Of a stretch of 64,000 nt of DNA, positions 33,904 to 46,800 are shown piece after piece. This DNA is from Thuidium tamariscinum (lineage: Eukaryota; Streptophyta; Bryopsida; Hypnales; Thuidiaceae). Position numbers and translations under genes: made by a program. The notes under the pieces are model-generated. The model was not told the DNA's origin, did no database searches, and saw nothing but the letters and a program-made list of their open reading frames with translations. Position 1 is the stretch's first letter, and each line of letters starts with the position of its first letter. The stretch lies in contig OX344758.2 in NCBI GenBank assembly GCA_947034885.2, positions 5,892,501 to 5,956,500 on the forward strand, given 5' to 3'.

Positions 33904-35864
33904 GGGGACAATGGCAAATTAAGGTAGACATGCCTATTTAAAATCTAGCTATATTGGAGCCAATTCTAAGAGGGGCACATATTTCTTTAAAGTGGTTTCA
34001 ATCAAATCCAAATGGAATCATAATTTTTCAATCAAAACTGTAATTTCTGTAAATTTTTGAAGTGGACAATTTTAAATTACAAAACCACCTCTAGGCTAAG
34101 GTCATAAACAACTTATAAACATCCTATAACCACCTAATCAACAACTAGATGTTCTCTATTTAAATAGAAACACATTACTCCATTTTGTCATAAAATCCTT
34201 GATTTTGTCATAGAGTGAAGGGAATTGGGTTTTTTTTAGGTAGAAATGGGGCCAAAACTAGAGTGACAAAAACAAACTGGTCTACTTGGTAGAATGGAGT
34301 TTCAAATGAAAATAGACTAGTCTACTTTAGCTTAAGAGATTTGATTTCTTAACTTAAAAAAAATTTCACTTTAGATCTTGACTTTAAAAAAATTATTCTT
34401 CAAAACTAAATTGAAAATATAGGAAAAATAACTATAAAAAAAATAATGTAAATTTCATTTTATTTTAAGTTGTTAGTAGAAGGTACATCATAGAGGAAAA
34501 AATAAATCATGAATAGCTCTAAAGTGGAATTAGAAATACTAGTTCTAATAGTGAGATTGTTCTAATAATCAAAGTTAATACTACAAAACTATTTGTTTAA
34601 AAAAGAAGTAAAATTGAAGTAAAAAATGAATCCTATGTCAAACAATTTCAAAATCTTTTAATTATTGACCGCAAAATAAAATGCTTCATAATCTTCACAT
34701 CATCAATCTAAATAAAATGAATCAAAGTTCTAAGTAGACAAAATTACAATCTATAAGAAAAAAACATTTTAAAACTTTTTTGAATTTGTTTTTACCTACA
34801 TAATTTAGATCTAAACTTATTTTGATATGACTCTTGCCTTTAGGCACTAATTCAAATAAAACTACATTTCTAAAAAGCTAATAAGATTTTCTATCTTATA
34901 AAAGTGTTTCAAAAAGTTCCATAAAAAATTGACCTTATAGGAACTTGTCCAAAATCCATTTTGACCCCTTGTAGAGACAATGAAACTTTAGGAGATTACA
35001 ATCTACTCATGTATTACTTATCAAGAAGATTTTGAAATATAAAATTATGGATTGTGATTTTTTTTTAAATCATCCCCATTTGATTTTTTCTAATCTTCAA
35101 GGATCATCATATTCTTATATTTCTTAGCAAGTTAGCATCTTCACCTAAAATTTAAAAATTAGAAGAAATAGATTTGAATTAAAACTTCTCTTTGTGAGTT
35201 ACGTAAAAGTCAAAGAATCATCCTAATGTTGTACTGAAGGGGTGCACTATGTAATATGTTAGGACATCATGTGCATTCAAGCCCCTAAAAGATGAGGGCT
35301 ATGTAGGTACATTTGATGAATTAAAATAGGGACATCTTTACGTAAATTTCTAAAGTCAAGTCATTTCAATCACCCTATCTTTATTTTGGAATTTTTTGGG
35401 GTGCTAATTAATTATACCCTATCACCCTATGTTCATTATACATAGAAAAGAATTCCATTTTTCTTGCAAACACAAAGAGAAGAGGATTTAAGGCCTTATT
35501 CATTAAAATGAGACAATTTACATATTTTGAGACTTTACCCTAAAAAAATTTTAGTCATTTATCATTGAATTGACGATAAGATGAGATTGCAACCTTTGGA
35601 CAATTAAAGGTTTTTACATGTATTATTGTATTAAAGTCTCAAATTATCAAATAGACTCAAAATTATAAAGTTATGACCATTTATCTTTGACTCTAAGATA
35701 AAATTGAGACTATACTTTGTCTCAATATAAGAAATAAGGCCTTATTTCTTATTAAAACTTTGACTAAACATGTGATACATTTTAAAAAGACTAGATAAGC
35801 AATACTTCCATTCAATAATTGCATTCAAACACATTCAAAGTGTGAATACTTATAAGAGCACAAC
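33904..35864. other. AT-rich interior of the hAT element
   Basis: No gene. Around 35,030-35,250 a diverged single copy of the 217-bp repeat seen at 36.3-37.85 kb can be recognised (GGATCATCATATTC..TTCACC..AATTAGAAG..AACTTCTCTTT). Confidence 0.45.
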
Positions 35865-35971
35865 CATTAGTTGTCACCATTAGTTGTCATGCATTAGTTG
35901 TCACCATTAGTTGTTACCATTAGTTGTCATGCATTAGTTGTCACCATTAGTTGTCACCCATTAGTTGTCAC
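35865..35971 (+). repeat. Short tandem array of CATTAGTTGTCAC units
   Basis: Eight copies of a 13-14-bp unit (ATTAGTTGTCACC or ATTAGTTGTCATGC) in the interior of the hAT element. Two spacer variants alternate, suggesting a three-unit block duplicated once. Confidence 0.85.
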
Positions 35972-36289
35972 TCTCATTTATATGTAGAGCTCATGCTCTC
36001 ATAAAATTTAGTTCATAGGATTCTTAATTTCAAACTTTGTTTACTACATAATAGTTTAGATTTTTGGAGATTCTTTTTGGCAACCCAACTTTAGAAAAAG
36101 AAGAAGAAGGTAAAGTTGTGTATTATTTCCTATCCTTCATTATTTATAATGAGTAATATCCCATTTTAGTAATGCTAGTTTACATCTAAAAATTGTCTAA
36201 AATTTAGGCCAAGAGAATTAAAACCACACTTCATTTGATTGCACATTATAGTTAAAGAATTGGGAGTGCCCTTCAAGATGTTGTATTAT

Positions 36290-37860
36290 TGAATAATTAG
36301 ATTTCAATATACAAAAAAATGAATGGATATTTGTGTAAGAACTTCATCATTTTAATTTCTCTATTTTTCAAGCATCATTATATTCATGTATTATTTACCA
36401 CCTTCACCAAAAATTTTAAGACTAGAGGGAAGAGATTATTTTAACTTAGAACTTCTCTTCTGATTTTATATAAAATTCATAGTCATTTTAATGGTGTAAC
36501 ATTTATAAAGTGGATTTTAGGATACAAAATAATGATTTGAATTTTGTATAATTAAGAATTTATTTGTTTGAATTTTTTTATTTTCCAAGCATCAACATAT
36601 TCATGTATTCTTCATTACCTTTACCAAAAATTTAAAAACTAAAGGGAAGAGATTTAAATGAAAACTTTCCCTTTTGATCGAATCAAATCTTAAAGCCATC
36701 ATTATGGTGTAATATTCATTAAGTGAATTTTAGAATAAAAAATTATGCATGGATATTTGTGAACGATCTTCTCCATTTGAAATTCTCTATTTTCCAAGCA
36801 TCATTATATTTATGTACTATTTATCAATTTTCACCTTCAACAATAAAGAAAAAAGAAAAAAAGAAGAGGTTTAAATAAAAACTTCTTCTTTTGATTTATA
36901 CAAATGTTATTTGAAGGCTCATCCTAATGGCAAATTATTTATCAAGCAAATTTTAGAATTCAAAATAGTGGATGGAGACTTTAATAACAATTTGCCTATT
37001 TCAATTTTTCCTATTTTTGAACCATCATCATAGTCATGTCTTATTTAGGCACCACTTTGATTTCATCTTAAAAATTAGAAGGAAGAGGTATAAGTGAAAT
37101 AAGTTTTCTTTTTGATATACAACTTTATTTTGAAGGCTCATCCTCATGGTGAATTATTTTATCAAATAGATTTTAGAACTCAAAATAGTGGATGGAGACT
37201 TTATTAACAATTTGCCTATTCAACTTTTTTCAATTTTCAAGCATCATAATACCTATGTCTTATTTAAATACAACCTTACTCTCATCTTTAAAATTAGAAG
37301 GAACAGATTAAAAAATGAAACTTCTCTTTTAGATTTATGCAACTTTTATTTGAAGGCTCATATTTTTGGTAAATTATTTATCAAGCAAACTTTAGAACTC
37401 AAAATAGTGGATAGAGATTTCAATAACAACTTGCCCATTTGAGTTTTTCTATTTCCAAAGTATCACCGTACTCATATTTTATTAGGTCACCACCTTCATG
37501 TCAATTCTAAAAATGAGTGGAAAGATATTTAAATGAAAACATTTTCTTTTTGATTTACAAAAATGTCAAAGAATTATCCTACCAAAAAAAAATATCAAAT
37601 AAATTCTAGTATACAATATAATAGATGGAGACTCAAGTATATAAGAATATATCCATTAGAATTCTCCATTCTTTAAGCATCATTCTACTCAAGTATTTTT
37701 TATTACCTCAATCTACAATTTTAGAATTAGAAGGATGAAATTTAAATGATAACTTCTCCTTTTAATTTATATAAATGTCAATGAGTCATTTTAATAATGA
37801 CTTATTTATGAATTGAACTTCAAAATACAAAATAATAAATAAAGATCTATGTAAAATTGT
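36290..37860 (+). repeat. Degenerate ~217-bp tandem array, 7 copies
   Basis: A landmark like AAGCATCATTATATTCATGTA occurs at about 36371, 36588, 36797, 37021, 37240, 37459 and 37676, spaced 209-224 bp. It is followed in each unit by TTCACC..AAAATT, a purine-rich GAAGAG segment, AACTTCTC and TGATTTA. Divergence among copies is large, so this array is older than the 305-bp and 162-bp arrays in the same element. No coding potential. Confidence 0.8.
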
Positions 37861-38329
37861 AAATTGTTCCCCATTTATTAAATCAATATACAAAAAATTA
37901 CAATTCCATTTACAAAAACATCCATACAATAATAAATTCCCCTCTATACAAAAGTTGAATGCTCATTGAAATTTTTGACCTTATCACTTCAATTATAAAG
38001 TAGAAAAAATTCATAGATTAAAATAGACATACAAAAATTAAAGCTTTACTATAGATAATTCAAGATAAACAAATTTTGAGAAGAGCTTTAATATTTAGCA
38101 AATGATATAAGACATCTATCCATTGAAGTCTAATCTCAAACATAAACATTGTCTTAGCTCACCAAATATAAAATGTACATTAATATGTATAAAAATTGAT
38201 GCAAGTGTAACTCATCATAATCAACTTTACTACTCTTCCCTCCAATTTAAAAAAAATGCCATACTCTATGTCTCATAGGCAATCACTTCTCTACAACCTC
38301 TTATAGAAGAATACTGGTTTAGAGTCACC

Positions 38330-39870
38330 GCATAGGGAAGATAGAGCCGTTGTCCCCAAATTTCCAATTTTTTCCAATTTTTTGAGTATTTTGGGTCTTG
38401 GGACCTCTTTAAAGGAGAATGCGGATCTAGGGCGACCTCTTAAGGACAACGCGCTGTTAGGGCGACCTCTTAAGGAGGTGGGAGTTGTTTGCCCCCAAAA
38501 TTTCAATTTTTTGCAATTTGGGGGCCAATTTGGGTCTTGGGGACTTCTTTGAAGGAGAATGCGGGTCTAGGGCTACCTCGTGTGGGGCTACTTTGGGTCT
38601 TGGGGCGACCTCTTGTGGGCGACCGCGGGTGTAGGGCAACCACGGGTGGAGGTGGGAGCCGTTCCCTTGTCCAAGTCCAAAAAAAGCCATTTTTGGGCCA
38701 TTTTGGGCCATTTTGGGGCGACTTCGGGTCTTGGGGCGACCTCTTGTGGACGACCACGGGTGTGGGGCGACCGAAGGTAGGTGAACGCGGGTGTAGGGCG
38801 ACCGCGGGTGGAGGTGGGAGCCATTCCCTTATCCAAGTCCAAAAAAGCCATTTTTGGGCCATTTTGGGCCATTTTGGGGCAACTGCGGGTCTTGGGGCGA
38901 CCTCTTGTGGACGACCGCGGGTGTGAGGCGACCGAAGGTAGGAGAACGCGGGTGTAGGGCGACCGCGGGTGGAGGTGGGAGCCATTCCCTTGTCCAAGTC
39001 CAAAAAAAGCCATTTTTGGGCCATTTTGGGCCATTTTGGGGCAACTGCGGGTCTTGGGGCGACCTCTTGTGGGCGACCGCGGGTGTGGGGCGATCGAAGG
39101 TAGGAGAACGCGGGTGTAGGGCGACTGCGGGTGGAGGTGGGAGCCATTCCCTTGTCCAAGTCCAAAAAAAGCCATTTTGGGGCCATTTTGGGCCATTTTG
39201 GGGCAACTACGGGTCTTGGGGCGACCTCTTGTGGGCAACCGCGGGTGTGGGGCGACCGAAGGTAGGAGAACGCGGGTGTAGGGCGACCGCGGGTGGAGGT
39301 GGGAGCCATTCCCTTGTCCAAGTTCAAAAAAAGCCATTTTGGGGCCATTTTGGGCCATTTTGGGGCGACTGCGGGTCTTGGGGCAACCTTTTGTGGGCGA
39401 CCGCGGGTGTGGGGCGACCGAAGGTAGGGGAACGCGGGTGTAGGGCGACCGCGGGTGGAGGTGGGAGCCATTCCCTTGTCCAAGTCCAAAAAAAGCCATT
39501 TTAGGGCCATTTTGGGCCATTTTGGGGCGACTTCGGGTCTTGGGGCGACTTCTTTTAGGGGGTCTAGGGCGACCTCTTAAGGAGAACGCGCTGTTAGGGC
39601 GACCTCTTAAGGAGGTGGGAGTTGTTTGCCCCCAAAATTTCAATTTTTTGCAATTTGGGGGCCATTTGGGGTCTTGGGGATCTTTTTGAAGGAGAATGCG
39701 GGTCTAGGGTGACTTCTTGTAGGAGAACGCGGGTGTAGGGCGACCTCTTAAGGAGGTGGGAGTTGTTTGCCCCCAAAATTTCAATTTTTTGCAATTTTGG
39801 GGCCATTTTGGGTCTTGGGGACCTCTTTGAAGGAGAATGCGGGTCTAGGGCGATCACTTGTATGGGAACG
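38330..39870 (+). repeat. CpG-rich satellite: 162-bp units inside ~143-bp flanking units
   Basis: GGTGGGAGCC recurs at 38651, 38813, 38974, 39136, 39298 and 39460 (period 161-162 bp). Each unit holds CCATTCCCTTGTCCAAGTCC, GGGCCATTTTGGGCC, and several GGGCGACC/GCGGGTGT strings. A second unit type, starting GGTGGGAGTTGTTTGCCCCC at about 38477, 39614 and 39757 (143 bp apart in the last pair), flanks both sides. As 162 is a multiple of 3, long repetitive Pro/Arg-rich frames stay open on both strands (up to 351 codons). These are by-products of the repeat, not genes. Confidence 0.9.
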
Positions 39871-42800
39871 CGGGTTTAAAACATAATTTTATAGGAGAAT
39901 GCTTGTCTAAGGCGATTGTAATTGGTGTGTGAGCTATTACCTTGCTTTTGGATGAGTTTCTTTTATTTCAAAATTTTTTGGCCATTAAAACGAGGTTTTG
40001 AATTTTTTAACTTTTTTTCAATTCTACTTGAAGAATTATTTATTATTATTTTTTGTCCGAGGGTTCTCATATCATCACAGACTCTGGAGACCCTAGAAAT
40101 AGTTATTTTCTAAATTATTGAAAAATATTTATTGCTTACCTCCTCTTTGTTTCTTCGATTGAGTTTGGAGAGCTTAATGCCTTGATATTTTTCTCTAGGA
40201 ATGTATTTTAGGAGTTCTTGATTTCTAGGGTTTGTAATGCTTGAAGAACCATTGTGCCTTTAGGGAATTAGGGAACAAATGAGATTTTATATAGGTACCT
40301 ATTGTCTTAATTTTTGTCTTGATTATTGGATTTTTTTTTGAAGATAGAAAAATTGATTAGCTTCATATGAATTTATATTTTTTCAATTAGTATCCAAGAT
40401 AAAAAGTTATGCCTAAATAAACTCAAAACAACAGAGAGGAGTAGCCCACAACAATTTTTAAAATCAAAGTTTTATTTTTTATTTTTTTCTCATAGATTAT
40501 ATTTTTGCCTACATGAAAAGTTTTGATACATTTGGATTTATTTTGAGAAAGTTATGAACAATCTTGTTTCTTGGACAATTGAATCATTGTCTTGAAAAAT
40601 AATTTATTGAATTCATATCTAAATGCAATATTTACAATTATTAAAAAGGATATCCACGAATTTTTGTACTAGTTAGGTATAAGAATCTAAGGTTAGATGC
40701 CGGAAAAAACAATTTTCAAATTTTTCTTCTCTTTGCTATAAAAATGAGAGTTTAAGTATTTTTTTTTGTAGAAAAATGGCCTTGGTCCTTTAGGGATTAA
40801 GAACTCAAGTGTTCTAAAATTGCCCTTGTTCTTCAAATTGTCCCTCTATATAGTGCTAAAATCTTTATTATGGTTTGCAAGCTCTTTCTTGTAATTATGC
40901 ATTAAAATTAAACAATCTGGTTGTCTAGTTAAAACTTTTAATGTCATTTAAGAATGACTAAAAGAAGCCCTAAAAAAAAGATGCATTAGGGAACTATGTG
41001 GGTTGACTTTATGTACCTTGATATTATTTTTTTATCCCCCAAGATTCATTCCAAATATCTTATTATGGAAATAAAGTTGAAGAACTATTGGTAGATGACT
41101 CTAGAATTATTCTCTGTGAATAGGTGACAACATTTAAAGAAGAGTATAGTAAGAATGCAAGAAAAGTATAAATACACAATGGAATCTATTTTGTATTTAT
41201 TAGAAAATTTGCCGAATTAATGAAAATGAATTAATAATATGGAAAAAATACAATAGTGAAGTTTCTGAAAATGCATCAATTAATGAAGAAGTTGAGTGTA
41301 TTGATCTAAAGAAGCAATTGGCAAGTAGATAGTTGGTGAACTTGGTTATGGATAAACCATGGTTGATGAAGCCCTTGAAAGTAGTTTCCTCCATCCATTG
41401 TTTTGTAATAAGACATGATATTATTATACTAGCATAAATTCTTAAGCCACATTGCATGCCTCTAAATTTCAAAAAGTAATGTAAATAAATTAACTTGTTC
41501 TTTTATGATGTGCCATTTAAAAAAGAATATTGAATATCCTATATGCAAGGTGATAAGGTGTTGAGGTCTATGTATAGAATCTCAAATTTGAATTTTCTTG
41601 TGCAAATTTTTGTAATTTTTGTCATAAAATTTAATCTCATTTGTTCATTTCTAAATTATTATGTGAAAAAATTTGCAAAAATGAAATTAAAATATAACTT
41701 GTAAGGGATCAAAAATCCACTTGTCTAAAGCTATGATTCATTGTATTTGGACTAAACATAAAAAATTATAGACAATCTTGTTTATTGAGCAATTATAGAA
41801 ACTTCTTGAAAAAATAACATATTAGATTTCATTTTGAATGCAATTTTCACAAATTTTCTAAAAAATTGTTTGTCAAGGTTAAATTTTCTTCCTAGAAGAA
41901 TCACACAATTAGAATTTACATGTTTCAATTACATCTTAGAACTATTAATAATTTATTTTCTTGTTCAACCTATTTCTACCTAACAATTTGTTAACCCCTA
42001 AGTACTCAAGCAACCATTTTTGGTTGTTGCCTTACTTTGGGAGTTTGGATATAATTTTTGGGCATAATTTCTTTTTGCTTCACTTTAAAAAAAATAGATT
42101 GTCTTTCAACATTTACATTCAAAACTAATTAAGATCAATATGGCCAAAAAGAAATTATTAGAAAAATATCATGAAGTGTTTATAATTGCATAGTGTTGAA
42201 AAACTTAATATTTGGAAAAAGTGTTGATGCTCTCATTACTAGATCTTTTTCATTTTTTCACAAATCAATAGAAATCATAGTTTTGACTAATTCAAATAAA
42301 ACTTCAAGTGCTATTTAAGATGAAAATTGTATTTTTGGTGATTTTTTTGAAGTTATATCTTCAAAATTCATTTGAAGATAATCTAAAAACAACTTTATAA
42401 CTGTACCTATATAGATACTTTCTATTTTTTGTGCTTCACGTAATCTTCTTTGATGCTAACTTCAAAAAAATTATAGAAATTGTATTTTATCACATTTGTA
42501 TTTTGTCCTAACCCCTTGGGCTCTTAGGAGTAATTCAACATAAAAAACAAAGTCTATAGTGCATAAATTTTCCACAAATAGTGGTCAAAGTCATTGAAAT
42601 TGTAGGCCAACATTCAAAATTTTATTTTTCCAACTTTGAATGCAAATATCTTCTAATTTGTGGGTGATCGCATGAAAGACTTGTACTATTTGTTGCGTTT
42701 TGCAATAGTACTTCTGACTTTTTTTGGAGTACTATTTAATTAGAAAAATAATTTTTAAATTAAAAAAATATACCTTTAAGACAAAGGTACTTACAAAAGG

Positions 42801-43545
42801 AATTGTATAGGAAAATTTTCTAAGTAGGAGAACTGGAAAAGTGCCAAACCTTAAGAAAATACATACCTTCATGTTTTAATTAGGGAAAAATAGTAAGAAT
42901 AAGTAAATACAAAAAATAAAAAGTGGCCATTTGCAACAATTTTATGGAGATGGTCATTCAGTTAAAAATCTACCAAAATAATATTTTATATGTTTCAAAA
43001 TACAAGCAAAATGAAGCTCTCTTTATAGACCTCCACATGACATAAAATTAACTATTTTTAAAAATCCTTGTGTGTAAAACTAGAAGTCTATTAGAAGACC
43101 ATCTCATCCAAATTTCATCTCAAAATCATTAAAAAAAGGTATTCCATAGTACTAAGAACTTCCAAATTGTCATATGTGACATTCAATCACTAGTATTATT
43201 TTTATATTAAATATTTTTGAAAATTATCAAAAATTCATGTAAGCTATATGATAGTTATGAGTACCTTTTCTAGAAATCTTGAGTCATTTGGAGCAAAAAT
43301 ACAAAAGTTATGGTCAAAAAATAGATCAACATGAGACATGTGATGAAAAATAGTACAAGTCTTTCATGCAATTGCCTTTATATGGTCATACCTCATGAAA
43401 ATTTTACCACATGATTTTAGACAAGTGAAGTAGAAGATTTTATTGTTACATCCACTTTTTTGTATTTTTAGAGAAGTGTAACAAATGTAATTTGCAATAG
43501 AAGAGGTTGCCCCCTTTTTTTTGCAATGGAATTTCTCCATATGTT
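39871..43545. other. AT-rich interior of the hAT element, right half
   Basis: About 3.7 kb with only short chance-like frames (the longest is 90 codons at 41200-41472, - strand). No transposase motifs, arrays or inverted repeats were recognised. Confidence 0.5.
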
Positions 43546-43548
43546 AAC

Positions 43549-43655
43549 CAAAAAAAAAAAAAAAAAAAGAAAAAAAAAGAAAGAGGTCGCCCTTACCCGA
43601 GGTCGCCCCACCCGAGGTCGCCCCACCCGAGGTCGCCCCTACCCGAGGTCGCCCT
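43549..43655 (-). repeat. Poly-A tract and inverted GCGACC subterminal repeats, right end
   Basis: An A-rich tract (43,550-43,580) is followed by four GAGGTCGCC/CACCCGAGGTCGCC units, the reverse complement of the GCGACC strings at the left end. Then come CACGTGG strings and GACGTCGCGATGTCGCGATG before the right terminal repeat. Confidence 0.8.
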
Positions 43656-43804
43656 AAAATGTAACACGTGGATGCCACATGGCATCCAGGTGGCATTATT
43701 TTCCACGTGGTAATTTTAAAAAAGTCAAAGGTAAATTTGACTTTTATGGACGTCGCGGAGGGTCTATTGGACGTTTCGTGACGTCGCGATGTCGCGATGT
43801 CGCA

Positions 43805-43825
43805 ATGTCCGGCAGAACAACCCTG
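43805..43825 (-). repeat. hAT right terminal inverted repeat
   Basis: Ends CAGAACAACCCTG, the exact reverse complement of the left end, and is directly followed by CTTCATTG at 43826-43833. Confidence 0.9.
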
Positions 43826-43833
43826 CTTCATTG

Positions 43834-46800
43834 TTCTTTGTTTATGCATAATTTTCAGAGATTAAATTTTTTGGAATGAATTTTCACTAAAGTATTATTT
43901 TGAATACTTTACAAATTATTCATATTTTATTTCATTTTAAAAAAAAATCCTAAAAGACACAATATACATTGAAATAGGCCATTTTGAGATGACAAAAATA
44001 GTAGGTGTTTCTTGCAACAATCTATAAATGCATATAATTGCAATCAATTATTGAAAAGAACTCGTACAAAAAACTGCCTATAATATACAATCTCTCTTTA
44101 TGAGAATCTTAGATCACTTTTTGATACAGTTGTTTTTAGCACATTGTAATTAATAGTTCATCCTCATGTATAGAAGCTAGGCCAATTTGGTGAAATGTTT
44201 TTTTTTTAATTCAAAAAAGACATGATCTCATAAGGCATTGTGAGCTTTGAGGAATTGGGTGCACCAAAAATGGAAGGTGGATGTCTAATTCAATTAAAGT
44301 AATTTTTTATATAATATAATTTTCATCAATAGCTGAAATTAGTTTTGTACAATTAGTCTCAAAGAGAATTGGTGTGGCATTTAGGTGTAAAGTAGTTCTA
44401 ATAAGAAAGAAAGAAAGGTTGAATTTTTTTTAGGTTTTATTGAATTGACCTAGGCTTCTTGACGTCAAGGTTTTTACATATAATGGAGATTTGACACCTA
44501 TTATAAGATATCACCTATTTTAGACAATATTAAATGGTTTAGCATATATACAATTGAACAATAGTGGGGGGGGGGGGATAATTTTCTCCACTTAAAAAAT
44601 AGAAATAATGAAGATTGTATTGTTTTTTTGCACTTCATTAAGTTTGGAATTAGTAGAAATTGAGGGAGTGTAAATTATAGTCTAATTTATTTTCAATATA
44701 TAGGCAAATCTATATTTTCAAGGATTGACGGTGAATTTTTATGAAAATAGTAAAATGTCTATTGTCCACATTGGGCCAAAAAGACCTTCCTTTGTACAAA
44801 CTCTACGAAGAGGGAAAAACTTTTTTAGAGGAATTTTTTGTTGGAATGTGAGTACAATTTTGTTTAGAAAAATGGATATTTTAAAAATAATTTTTTGATT
44901 TTTTTGAATTATTAAAAATGAAAAGGTCCACAGACTCTTTTTTGTGCTATTTTTTGCTCCATGTGGCCTATAAAGTACTTTGAAGTAGTCTATAGTACTT
45001 TATAGTACTGTATAGTACTACAGTAACGGCCCAGATATTCAGGCGTCTCAAAACGACGATTGAGATTTGTAGGCGTGTGTCAGACGCATTGTATTGTCAA
45101 GACTGCATAGTACTGCTAATACTATGCTAATACTATGCCAAAAAACAGTGTTTTTGAGCCAAAAACGTGAAGTGTTGCTTGTAATCATCCATATTACAAA
45201 ACAATGTAGTTGCTAAACCACATCATATTCCCCCTATTTATGAAAAAAGATCACTGTATATTGCACAAATGATATCATTGTTTAAAATAGGTGATGCACA
45301 TTAATCCTTAAGCATCAAGCGAGTGACTGTGGAAATCATGAATTTTGATACCATTGGTTCAAAAAAATCCAAATATACTCTATAGAAGTCAAAGCATTGT
45401 AGAAGATCTTCCATTTCTACCTCTAATTCTGGAAATAAGTAGTTGCATTTTTGTCCTATGCAGATAGATTCATTGTTTAGAAAATGGCCTCCACATTGTT
45501 AACCCCTAAATGATGGTGATGCTATTCTGTGACAACTGGATGACCAGAACAGTCTTTCTAGAGTCTAAAAGTGTTTTTTCATCCATCTTTTGCTTGTTGA
45601 CCTTTCATGGAGGGTTATGAAGAGTACCTAATTGAGTTTGTAGTCTTGCTAGTATTTGACTTCACGTGAATGAGAAGTAAGTAAAAAAAACATATGACAA
45701 AATTTGCTATTTTAGGGTATTTTGCTCCTAGCTCTAAATCTGAGATTTCTCCTTGAAAATGACATTTTTTGAGTTTGAACCCAACTAATGAAATGAAGGC
45801 TATGTACTCTAGTTTCTAATCCAATTGAAATTTTTGAAAGATTTGTAATATTGAATATTTTATAGCAACTTAAAGTTAGGGTGTATTTTCAATGTCCATT
45901 ATATTCTAATCACAGAAGGACACAGAAATTGAGTTTACACCATGATACGTGTCACTGTAATGTACACTCATGGTGATGTTTTCAAATATTTTGGAATAAT
46001 TTTCTATTTGATGTGATTTTTTCTTCATTTTTTCTTCAAAAATTCTCAGAAAAATCAATTTTCCTCTAAAGAAATCTAATTTTTTTGTGAAGTACAGAGG
46101 ACATGTAGCTTCATCCCTGAAAAATAAATATACCTATCAATTTCCACTCCCAAAATGGCGACAACCTGAGTGACAGGCATTGAGGCCTGAAACCAGTGAT
46201 TATAGGCCGGGCGTTTCAGGGTTAAGGGTTACCCTTATCCTAATGAGTAGCCTAAGCTTAAATGGGGCTGAAATTTAGTGCAACCAGCCTCAAGGGGAAT
46301 TCAGCCCGGCCACTAATAAATCGATTATCTTGAAAACCTGAGATATTTGAATAATATCGTGTCGCATTTACCAAACACCTTTCGGAGAGCACAAATCTTT
46401 GAGCTCTGATTCTCATTTTGCGACCCAGAGTGGAACTTTTCCTGCGAGCTCGAGGAAATTGATCGACACTGGAATTCCAGGTTGCCCTTCCTTTTGCATC
46501 CCTGTTCTCAAAAAATTCTCCTCTTTCACATGACTGAGGTTTTTGGGTCTGATCGATCGATTATCAGCTCTTGCGAAACGGAATTCTTGTGGCTTCATTT
46601 TCGGTCAATTGTGCCATTGTTCAAGTCCGCTGTATGTTCGCCTCCCAAAACCTTCACGACTCCTATACACTTGCGGAATGCAGAAGCCCTTGAGTTTCAA
46701 GAGCTCCGTTGGGTTTCGTTGACTTTCCGAACTTTCGAGCTCTGCGAGGGATCACTTTGTGTGTGCGTGTGTGTGTAAATGTGGTCGGTCTTGGGTATTT

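Larger units (their letters stand above)
32784..43825. mobile_element. 11.04-kb hAT-type element, non-autonomous, satellite-loaded
   Basis: Both ends are CAGGGTTGTTCTG (32784-32796, and reverse complement at 43813-43825); after three mismatches GACAT matches again. Perfect 8-bp duplications CTTCATTG flank the ends. CAGGG-type TIRs and 8-bp TSDs are the hallmark of hAT transposons. Internal organisation is mirrored for about 250-300 bp at the ends: TIR, ACGTC/ATGTCG motifs, a GTAAATTT segment, CACGTGG-type strings, then GCGACC repeats. The interior is AT-rich non-coding DNA with four distinct tandem arrays. I could not find a hAT transposase (no dimerisation-domain-like frame), so mobility would need a transposase in trans. 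The intact TSD and TIR suggest one insertion event, not a chance pair. Confidence 0.9.

Noticed and set aside
38503-39643. Open frames of 335 and 351 codons, - strand, Pro/Arg-rich
   Set aside because: They are produced by a 162-bp satellite whose period is a multiple of three; overlapping frames on both strands are equally open and repeat with the unit.
33904-43545. Search for a hAT transposase inside the 11-kb element
   Set aside because: No BED-type zinc finger or C-terminal dimerisation-like frame could be read on either strand, so none is annotated.
44990-45150. Clustered TAGTACT and CGTCT strings
   Set aside because: Looks patterned, but no consistent period, inverted pair or target duplication could be established.
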